Source: Fidelibacterota bacterium (GTDB taxonomy: Bacteria > Fidelibacterota > UBA8477 > JABMPR01). From it: a stretch of DNA of 6,423 nt. The stretch lies in contig JAUVDF010000058.1 in NCBI GenBank assembly GCA_030595455.1, forward strand, positions 1-6,423, written 5' to 3'. Numbering within the stretch: position 1 is the stretch's first letter; each line of letters opens with the position of its first letter. Made by a program: the position numbers and the translations under genes. The notes under the pieces were generated by a model, which worked only from the letters and a program-made list of their open reading frames with translations, ran no database searches and was not told where the DNA came from. Shown piece by piece: positions 1 to 4,220 of this stretch.

Positions 1-369
1 TATGGTAAGCGTACTGAAGTAATTAATTATCGTGTTCAGAATCGTGCCGGTAAAGGCATTATTACCATCAAAACCACACCTAAGGTGGGTCAGATGGTTT
101 CTTTACTTGAAGTTGTGGACAATGATGATCTGATGATCATCACCAGCCGTGGGGTTCTCATTCGCCAGCCCGTTGCGTCTATTCGCAGTATTGGTCGAAA
201 TACCCAGGGCGTCAAACTCATCCGCTTGGATGATGGAGACTCCATTGCAGCTGTTACTCGGGTACAGGAGGAGAAAGACCCTGAAGAGTCCAGTCCTACT
301 GATTCAGAGGTAGCAGGTGGTGAACAGGAAGGCATTTTTGATGAGAAGGATGCAGCACCAGAAAGTTAA
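1..369 (+). CDS. gyrA: DNA gyrase subunit A, C-terminal end (5' truncated by window)
   Basis: The reading frame is open from base 1 and ends at TAA 367-369, giving the last 122 residues of GyrA. GyrA is the DNA-cleaving and DNA-wrapping subunit of the A2B2 type II topoisomerase that introduces negative supercoils. The visible part is the end of the C-terminal beta-pinwheel that wraps DNA. It begins YGKRTEV, then has a GyrA-box-like QNRAGKGI, then the closing blade with LMIITSRGVLIR and IGRNTQGVKLIRLDDGD. All of these match the last repeats of the family as I remember them. The final ~35 residues are acidic and low-complexity (EEKDPEESS through DEKDAAPES), like the acidic GyrA tails that modulate wrapping in other bacteria. 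The Met codon at 85 is internal and is not a start. The next gene begins 15 nt downstream, so the two are probably co-transcribed. Confidence 0.96.
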   Translation, partial: YGKRTEVINYRVQNRAGKGIITIKTTPKVGQMVSLLEVVDNDDLMIITSRGVLIRQPVASIRSIGRNTQGVKLIRLDDGDSIAAVTRVQEEKDPEESSPTDSEVAGGEQEGIFDEKDAAPES

Positions 370-384
370 TGGTGAGGTTGCTCT

Positions 385-1086
385 GTGAGCACCTCTTCGT
401 TTAAACAACGGCTTGACCAGGTTTTGGAACAAGTAGCTTCGGCTGCTGACCGGGCTGGTCGAGCCGTTGATGATATCACCTTAATTGGTGTCAGTAAGCG
501 CAAGCCAATCGAAGATATGCAAGCAGCCTACGATGCTGGATTACGTCATTTTGGCGAGAATCGTGCGCAGGAAGTACGTGACAAGTTTCCCGCTTTTTCT
601 CCTGAAGATATCATCAGACATTTCATCGGACATTTACAAAGTAATAAGGTGAAGTATCTCCCGGGACGGGTAGATATTATTCACACGATTGACTCAATCA
701 AGATTGCTGATGCGATCGATCAGCGCTTTGGCTCCCAGGATTTAAAAATCCCCTGTTTGGTTGAAGTAAACATCTCTGGAGAGACCAGCAAAGAGGGGGT
801 TGAGCCCGCACAGGCTATGGAGTTAGCTGCCTATTGTGCTGAAAAGCCCAACCTGGAGTTTAAAGGCTTGATGACTATTGGACCACTTACTGCTGACACC
901 GCTAGAATCCGGCAAGCGTTTCGCGACATGAAGCTCTTAAATGATCAAATTGAGAGTCAGGTTAGTATCGCTGGTGGTCAAGCCCTGCTGTCCATGGGCA
1001 TGTCTGGTGATTTTGAAATTGCCATTGAAGAAGGGGCTACTCATATCCGGGTCGGGACGGCTATTTTTGGAGCTAGAACTTATTAA
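385..1086 (+). CDS. yggS: YggS/PLPBP-family pyridoxal phosphate homeostasis protein
   Basis: This 233-residue protein has the usual length for the YggS/PROSC (COG0325) family. These proteins bind pyridoxal 5'-phosphate in the cytoplasm, are not known to be catalytic, and buffer PLP and amino/keto-acid metabolism. The fold is an alanine-racemase-like TIM barrel. Visible hallmarks are VSKRKP with the PLP-linking Lys38, HFGENRAQE (56-64), HFIGHLQSNK, VEVNISGETSKEG, GLMTIGP, SMGMSGDFE (203-211, phosphate binding) and HIRVGTAIFG (220-229). The start is GTG at 385, preceded by a GGTGAGG Shine-Dalgarno at 371-377. The ATG at 369 and the GTG at 372 are out of frame. It lies 15 nt after gyrA and 15 nt before divIVA. 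Placement in a cell-division-type cluster beside divIVA is common for this family. Nothing in the sequence suggests loss of function. Confidence 0.96.
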   Translation: MSTSSFKQRLDQVLEQVASAADRAGRAVDDITLIGVSKRKPIEDMQAAYDAGLRHFGENRAQEVRDKFPAFSPEDIIRHFIGHLQSNKVKYLPGRVDIIHTIDSIKIADAIDQRFGSQDLKIPCLVEVNISGETSKEGVEPAQAMELAAYCAEKPNLEFKGLMTIGPLTADTARIRQAFRDMKLLNDQIESQVSIAGGQALLSMGMSGDFEIAIEEGATHIRVGTAIFGARTY

Positions 1087-1101
1087 GCAAAGGAACTGAG
1101 T

Positions 1102-1710
1102 ATGGGACGTATAAGCCCTCAGGATATTCGCGAACATGAATTTAAACAATCTGCTCTAGGTTATAGCCGAGAACAGGTAAATCAGTTTCTAGACGAGGTT
1201 GCTGAAGAATTAGAGACTCTCATACGTGAAGCCAATGAAATTCATGGCCAGAACAAAGAGGTTAAGCTGGCTCTAGCCACCTACAAAAACGTGGAAGAAA
1301 GCCTTAAAGAAACCCTGGTTCTAGCCCAAAATACGGCTCAAGAAACTTTATCCAGTGCTCAAAACGAAGCAGATAATGTTCTACGTAAAGCGAACACTGA
1401 AAAAGACGCTCTTTTATTTTCAGCCAAAGAAGACCTTTCAGCAGTTCAAGTAGAAATCAAAAGTTTACTGGCAAAACGTGACTCGATTTTGATCAAACTA
1501 AGAGGCCTGCTGCAGACCAATATGGAACTACTGGATGTGGAGTTCTCTGATAATGCTGATGTCAGTGAATTAACGGCTGAGACTGAAGAGCTAAAAGCAG
1601 AACGCATTGTCGATTTTTCAAAGGCGGACCTGGTCATAGAGGATCTACCAAGTGATGATGAGGAACCAGAAATCATTTTTGACAATACCGAGGATTTCGA
1701 AGACAAGTGA
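1102..1710 (+). CDS. divIVA: DivIVA-domain coiled-coil protein
   Basis: This 202-residue protein has an N-terminal DivIVA domain, seen as [10 protein letters not shown] (5-14) followed by [14 protein letters not shown] (20-33). The family motif is [S/T]PxDI...F...xxGY..xEVxxFL. A long charged heptad-rich coiled coil follows (~30-135), then an acidic tail (~165-202). DivIVA proteins are membrane-curvature-sensing scaffolds best known for polar growth and septum placement in Gram-positives. Many diderm lineages carry homologs beside yggS whose function is less clear. The Phe-Arg pair that contacts membrane in Bacillus DivIVA (F17-R18) corresponds here to Ala18-Leu19, so membrane sensing may differ. 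The ATG at 1102 has AAGGA at 1089-1093. The stop TGA (1708-1710) overlaps the next gene's GTG, implying translational coupling. Family call is firm, cellular role inferred. Confidence 0.9.
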   Translation: MGRISPQDIREHEFKQSALGYSREQVNQFLDEVAEELETLIREANEIHGQNKEVKLALATYKNVEESLKETLVLAQNTAQETLSSAQNEADNVLRKANTEKDALLFSAKEDLSAVQVEIKSLLAKRDSILIKLRGLLQTNMELLDVEFSDNADVSELTAETEELKAERIVDFSKADLVIEDLPSDDEEPEIIFDNTEDFEDK

Positions 1711-2195
1711 GCACCACGCCCATCATTTTTTGTGCTGCTGAATTTGTAAAACCCTTAAAAACTGTTTTTCCGGCTGCTCGCATCCTAGCTTTTTCAATGC
1801 AGGCAGACCAGTGTCTGGCAGGTTTGGATGCTGCTGATATTTCAGACAATTCACAGGCCTGGATCCTATACCAGTCTTCGGGAAATAATTCAGAGAATAT
1901 GCCGGTTGTAGACCATATCAACCTATCTACTGAGAACCCACTGAACGGACCGGCAGATCTTGACCTGGGTCCACGGTTTCCTGATATGTCTTCTGTTTAT
2001 GATGACAAGGAAAATGCCGGAGTCATCGTTGTTTTAGGAAACGATAAAGATATGAACAATTTTAGTGAGTCCTGGTCACCGGTTACTGGTGGCGTTTGGG
2101 AAGCCATTGCCTTGAAACATCGCGGATATAATATTCGCGCCTGGTTAATCTCTGATCTTGAAAAATGGGTCAGTGAAGTACCATTCTTGAATTAG
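1707..2195 (+). CDS. short, probably non-catalytic purine nucleoside phosphorylase-fold protein
   Basis: This 162-residue product contains a clear PNP signature: [11 protein letters not shown], then [12 protein letters not shown] (~residues 70-100). It closely matches the DHIN...NPL.GPN...G.RFPDM..AYD segment of trimeric purine nucleoside phosphorylases (PunA/DeoD2-type, ~270 residues). Flanking parts also align: [11 protein letters not shown] sits where PNPs have TLIVTNAAGG, and [19 protein letters not shown] where they have PEVIVARHxGxRVxGxSxISN. Hallmarks of catalysis are absent: no GSGLG phosphate loop, no GRxHxYEG, GNDKDM in place of the GPSxET Glu motif, and about 60 N-terminal and 40 C-terminal residues missing. 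The GTG start overlaps the divIVA stop (GTGA, 1707-1710); only weak SD-like sequence precedes it, consistent with coupling. The intact frame argues against a fresh pseudogene. PNP genes occur next to yggS/divIVA in other bacteria, so I infer an eroded or repurposed ortholog. Confidence 0.75.
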   Translation: MSTTPIIFCAAEFVKPLKTVFPAARILAFSMQADQCLAGLDAADISDNSQAWILYQSSGNNSENMPVVDHINLSTENPLNGPADLDLGPRFPDMSSVYDDKENAGVIVVLGNDKDMNNFSESWSPVTGGVWEAIALKHRGYNIRAWLISDLEKWVSEVPFLN

Positions 2196-2200
2196 ATTAT

Positions 2201-2209
2201 TGATATATT
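2201..2209 (+). promoter_or_regulatory. possible extended -10 promoter for ssb
   Basis: TGATATATT fits the extended -10 pattern TG-N-TATAAT with one mismatch. It lies in the 45-nt gap between the PNP-like gene and ssb. Transcription would start near 2216, inside the small dyad at 2214-2227. No good -35 is seen at the proper distance (2181-2186 is CCATTC). It would give ssb its own transcript apart from readthrough from the upstream genes. This is a sequence match only. Confidence 0.35.
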
Positions 2210-2213
2210 TAAC

Positions 2214-2227
2214 GACCTCAATAGGTC
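2214..2227 (+). repeat. small dyad GACCT-CAAT-AGGTC ahead of the ssb ribosome binding site
   Basis: The 5-bp arms GACCT and AGGTC are perfect inverted repeats around CAAT. They end 4 nt before the strong Shine-Dalgarno GGAGG (2232-2236) of ssb and cover the start point predicted from the -10-like sequence at 2201-2209. It could be an operator half-pair or a leader stem-loop, or it may be chance, since the arms are short. It has no following T-tract, so it is not a terminator. Confidence 0.35.
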
Positions 2228-2240
2228 AAGTGGAGGAAGC

Positions 2241-2705
2241 ATGCAAAAAAACAGTGTAAATAAAGCAATCATCGTCGGTCGTATGGGTCAAAAGCCCGAA
2301 CTGAAGTATACGCCAGCGCAGACTGCTGTTACAAATATTACAATCGCAACCAATGAAACCCGTCGTGATGCCAGTGGTAATAATATTGACTCAACTGAAT
2401 GGCATCGGGTTGTTGTCTTTGGCAAGACTGCTGAATTCGTAGCGAACTACCTGGACAAAGGCTCTCTAATCTATATAGATGGTCGTCTTCAGACTCGCTC
2501 CTGGGAAGATCGTGACGGTGTTAAAAAGTATACGACTGAAATTGTCGCTCTGACTGTTACCCCTCTTGGAAGTGGTGGTGGTTCACAGGGTGGTGGACGT
2601 AGCCAGGATAGCGGTGGTGGTTATAGTGCTGCACCTTCCGGTGGTTCTACCCCTGGTGGTGGTTCACAGGGTGGTAGCGATGATGACGAGCCTTTACCTT
2701 TTTAA
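2241..2705 (+). CDS. ssb: single-stranded DNA-binding protein
   Basis: This 154-residue SSB has the expected two-part structure. Residues ~1-110 form the OB fold, with NKAIIVGRMGQKPELKYTP, VTNITIATNET, STEWHRVVVFGKTAEFVANYL and GSLIYIDGRLQTRSWEDRDGVKKYTTEI. A Gly/Ser/Gln-rich disordered linker (~111-145) follows. The tail is DDDEPLPF, matching the conserved acidic tip (DDDIPF type) that docks RecA-loading, replication and repair partners. SSB coats single-stranded DNA as a homotetramer during replication, recombination and repair. The start is ATG 2241, with a strong GGAGG at 2232-2236. The linker encodes a repeated GGGSQGG element. It is followed by an intrinsic terminator, so it closes its transcription unit. 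A possible private promoter lies at 2201-2209. Confidence 0.97.
   Translation: MQKNSVNKAIIVGRMGQKPELKYTPAQTAVTNITIATNETRRDASGNNIDSTEWHRVVVFGKTAEFVANYLDKGSLIYIDGRLQTRSWEDRDGVKKYTTEIVALTVTPLGSGGGSQGGGRSQDSGGGYSAAPSGGSTPGGGSQGGSDDDEPLPF
2573..2675 (+). repeat. in-frame direct repeat in the ssb glycine linker
   Basis: A 22-bp sequence at 2573-2594 recurs perfectly at 2654-2675, exactly 81 bp (27 codons) away. Both copies encode the GGGSQGG stretch of the SSB linker, and the repeat sits in GGT-rich DNA. Homologous slippage between the copies would delete or duplicate 27 codons without breaking frame. This may be a source of linker-length variation. Confidence 0.85.
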
Positions 2706-2733
2706 GTAACACAATTCGATTTGATTATTCTAT

Positions 2734-2766
2734 CAGGCGGGGATTTGAATCCCCGCTTGTTATTTT
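2734..2766 (+). terminator. rho-independent terminator after ssb
   Basis: GCGGGGAT (2737-2744) and ATCCCCGC (2749-2756) form a perfect 8-bp GC-rich stem around the loop TTGA. Flanking CAG (2734-2736) and TTG (2757-2759) can add three more pairs, one of them G-U. The U-rich tract TTGTTATTTT follows at 2757-2766. It starts 28 nt after the ssb stop and ends only 6 nt before the methyltransferase ATG. Confidence 0.9.
2758..2766 (+). promoter_or_regulatory. possible extended -10 for leaderless methyltransferase mRNA
   Basis: TGTTATTTT fits TG-N-TATNNT and overlaps the terminator T-tract. Its hexamer (TATTTT, 2761-2766) ends 6 nt before ATG 2773, so transcription would begin at or next to the start codon. 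The gene has no Shine-Dalgarno, which suits a leaderless message. No clear -35 is present, as the corresponding position lies in the terminator stem. Terminator readthrough is the alternative. Confidence 0.3.
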
Positions 2767-2772
2767 AGCGCC

Positions 2773-3426
2773 ATGGCGATAAACACTTTTAATCCCTGCC
2801 CCCTCTGTTCAAATAAAAACGCCCAGCCTTTCCATCGGGACGCAGATCGTGATTACCTGAAATGCCCTAACTGCGATCTGGTTTTCGCCCACTCACGTCA
2901 CTATCTAAGCCGTGAAGAAGAATTCAAGCGCTATGAGTTCCATGAAAATGATCCTGACGATCCAGCTTATCGCGCATTTTTAAACAAGCTATTTGAACCC
3001 ATGGTCGAGCGTATTCCAGCTAACTCGGACGGATTAGACTTTGGGTCTGGTCCAGGCCCCCTGCTTAAGATTATGTTCGAAGAACAGGGACACGGGATGT
3101 CTGTCTATGATATCTACTACGCCCCTGAGACTATAGTCTTTGACAGAGAATATGATTTTATTACCAGCTCTGAGGTGGTAGAACACCTATACCAACCTAT
3201 GGCTGAGCTTGATCGTCTATGGTCATGCCTTAAATCAGGTGGTTTTCTAGGCATTATGACCGGAATACGTAAGACAGACATTGACTTCCCAGCCTGGCAC
3301 TATATCCGTGATGAGACCCACGTCATCTTTTTCTCACCTGCGACTTTTGAATGGCTGGCAAAGCTCTGGGGGGCTAATCTTGAGTTTGTGGGTAATACAG
3401 TCGCTATTTTCCAAAAAGCCCGCTAG
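2773..3426 (+). CDS. zinc-ribbon class I SAM-dependent methyltransferase
   Basis: This 217-residue cytoplasmic protein has two parts. Residues 1-40 hold a zinc-ribbon pattern: CPLC (Cys9, Cys12) and CPNC (Cys31, Cys34). Residues ~70-215 form a Rossmann methyltransferase fold, with motif I LDFGSGPG (88-95), an acidic residue ending strand 2 (Asp113 in VYDIYY), and the FITSSEVVEHL segment (129-139) typical of Methyltransf_11/12/23-type enzymes. LKSGGFLGIMTG and FFSPATFEWLA are the usual downstream strand and helix. The substrate cannot be named; relatives act on small molecules, lipids or sugars. ATG 2773 is the only sensible start: the frame has a stop at 2746 and the next Met would remove the first Cys pair. 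No Shine-Dalgarno is seen. It lies immediately after the ssb terminator and 66 nt before the NUDIX ATG at 3493. Confidence 0.85.
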   Translation: MAINTFNPCPLCSNKNAQPFHRDADRDYLKCPNCDLVFAHSRHYLSREEEFKRYEFHENDPDDPAYRAFLNKLFEPMVERIPANSDGLDFGSGPGPLLKIMFEEQGHGMSVYDIYYAPETIVFDREYDFITSSEVVEHLYQPMAELDRLWSCLKSGGFLGIMTGIRKTDIDFPAWHYIRDETHVIFFSPATFEWLAKLWGANLEFVGNTVAIFQKAR

Positions 3427-3480
3427 AACCATTTTATGCACAAAGCGTGGATTAGAATCCTCGCCTTAATTGATCGCGCT

Positions 3481-3486
3481 TATATT
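3481..3486 (+). promoter_or_regulatory. possible -10 element for leaderless NUDIX mRNA
   Basis: TATATT lies 6 nt (CCCTAC) upstream of ATG 3493, the same hexamer-to-ATG spacing as before the methyltransferase. No SD precedes this ATG and no convincing -35 is found at 3458-3463. If the gene starts at the upstream ATG 3436, this element is inside the coding region and likely meaningless. Confidence 0.25.
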
Positions 3487-3492
3487 CCCTAC

Positions 3493-3951
3493 ATGACACC
3501 CACAAAATATATTGATGTCTTCCCTTTTGCCCGGACAGTTGATGGTCTGAGATTCTTACTGTTGCGACGCGCTCTGGATAATAGCTATCCAGGAATCTGG
3601 CAACCGGTTGCTGGAAAAGTCAAAATTGGTGAGACTTCCTGGCAAGCTGCTTTACGTGAGCTCGAAGAAGAGACCAGCTTTACACCCCTAAACTTTTATG
3701 CTCTGGATCATGTCTCAACTTACTACCTCCATCAGAGTGACCAGCTGCTTCATGTCCCAGCCTTTATGGCAGAAGTTCAGCTGCGCCCACCAAGCCTTAA
3801 CCACGAGCATGATGCGTTTCAGTGGTTAGCTCTAGAGGGAGCCCTGGACCTTGCATCATGGGAACCTTACCGGAAAGCCCTGGCTTCAATTCCAAAATTA
3901 CTGGTCTCGTCGCCTGCCCTCGCTCTGGCTTCAATTCCACTAAAAAATTGA
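3493..3951 (+). CDS. NUDIX hydrolase, NudB-like
   Basis: From ATG 3493 the product is 152 residues. The NUDIX box runs from Gly41 to Phe63: G-x5-E (Glu47), then REL-EEE-TSF (55-63), matching GX5EX7REUXEEXGU except that the usual Gly is Ser62. The metal-binding glutamates Glu56, Glu59 and Glu60 are present, so Mg2+-dependent nucleoside-diphosphate-X hydrolysis is expected. LLLRRA..SYPGIWQPVAGKV before the box, and HDAFQWL later, resemble NudB (dihydroneopterin triphosphate/dATP pyrophosphohydrolase, ~150 aa). The exact substrate is uncertain. An in-frame ATG at 3436 would add 19 residues. I prefer 3493 because the first beta strand (KYIDVFPFA) follows at once and the length fits NudB. Neither start has an SD, and 3436 is only 9 nt after the methyltransferase stop. 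The C-terminus carries a small duplicated motif. Confidence 0.85.
   Translation: MTPTKYIDVFPFARTVDGLRFLLLRRALDNSYPGIWQPVAGKVKIGETSWQAALRELEEETSFTPLNFYALDHVSTYYLHQSDQLLHVPAFMAEVQLRPPSLNHEHDAFQWLALEGALDLASWEPYRKALASIPKLLVSSPALALASIPLKN
3877..3939 (+). repeat. direct repeat at the 3' end of the NUDIX gene
   Basis: An 18-bp sequence at 3877-3894 recurs at 3922-3939 with one mismatch, and the last 15 bp (CTGGCTTCAATTCCA) are identical. The spacing is 45 bp, or 15 codons, so both copies encode ALASIP in the C-terminal tail. It suggests a recent short duplication that extended the tail beyond the NUDIX fold. Confidence 0.75.
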
Positions 3952-4115
3952 AAAATTTACATAAACTATTGATTTTTTTACTCAAAATGACCTTTTTGGC
4001 CCCTTTTTTTCCACAAGATACAGAAAGCGATTGTTTTAAAACCACAATATGTTGTGTCACTTAAAGCATTTTCTTAAGTATCTGCCATAAGTGCCTAAAA
4101 AACAGTTGTATTCTC
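3952..4115 (+). other. AT-rich intergenic region with clustered dyads
   Basis: I see no credible gene in this stretch. Three adjacent symmetrical sequences stand out: GTTTTAAAAC (4033-4042), CACAA-TATG-TTGTG (4043-4056) and ACTTAA-9 nt-TTAAGT (4059-4079). They sit about 70 to 120 bp upstream of the predicted transcription start and could be regulator sites. Pyrimidine runs at 3968-3980 and 4003-4011 lack a strong GC stem, so no convincing terminator for the NUDIX gene is found. Confidence 0.45.
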
Positions 4116-4144
4116 TTGACAAGATTTTAAGACTCCACTAAATT
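4116..4144 (+). promoter_or_regulatory. sigma70-type promoter for the envelope operon
   Basis: A perfect -35 TTGACA (4116-4121) is followed by an optimal 17-bp spacer and TAAATT (4139-4144, four of six -10 matches). Transcription should start near 4151. A short A-run (4097-4102) lies upstream and could act as a weak UP element. It is the best promoter in the window, placed in the only sizeable intergenic gap and 70-80 nt ahead of the lipoprotein start, and should drive the three exported-protein genes that follow. Confidence 0.75.
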
Positions 4145-4151
4145 CTAGACG

Positions 4152-4183
4152 AATGTGGTGCAGGACAGATAGATAACCACATT
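4152..4183 (+). promoter_or_regulatory. 5'-terminal leader stem-loop or operator
   Basis: AATGTGGT (4152-4159) and ACCACATT (4176-4183) are perfect 8-bp inverted repeats around a 16-nt loop. The first arm begins at about +2 of the predicted transcript, so the mRNA would carry a hairpin at its 5' end. Such hairpins protect some outer-membrane-protein messages from decay. Equally, the dyad could be a repressor operator. No T-tract follows, so it is not a terminator, and I recognise no riboswitch class. Confidence 0.55.
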
Positions 4184-4220
4184 AAAACTGGAAGCGATGT
4201 TAAGTCGGAAGAGGCTGCGT

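Noticed and set aside
1707..2195. Calling the PNP-like gene a pseudogene
   Set aside because: The frame is intact, the stop/start overlap with divIVA is precise, and the most conserved family segment is preserved; no remnant of the missing N-terminal motifs exists in other frames between divIVA and this gene.
3952..4020. T-rich stretches after the NUDIX gene as an intrinsic terminator
   Set aside because: The runs at 3968-3980 and 4003-4011 are not preceded by a GC-rich stem; only weak 5-7 bp AT pairings are found.
3822..4064. Plus-strand open frame spanning the NUDIX end and the intergenic region
   Set aside because: Out of frame with the NUDIX gene, composition changes abruptly at the intergenic border, no SD, and no motif.
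4197..4220. Upstream in-frame ATG for the FxLYD-like lipoprotein
   Set aside because: Its GGAAG lies only 2 nt from the ATG, while ATG 4221 has GGAAGAGG at good spacing and gives a normal short signal-peptide N-region. It cannot be excluded fully.
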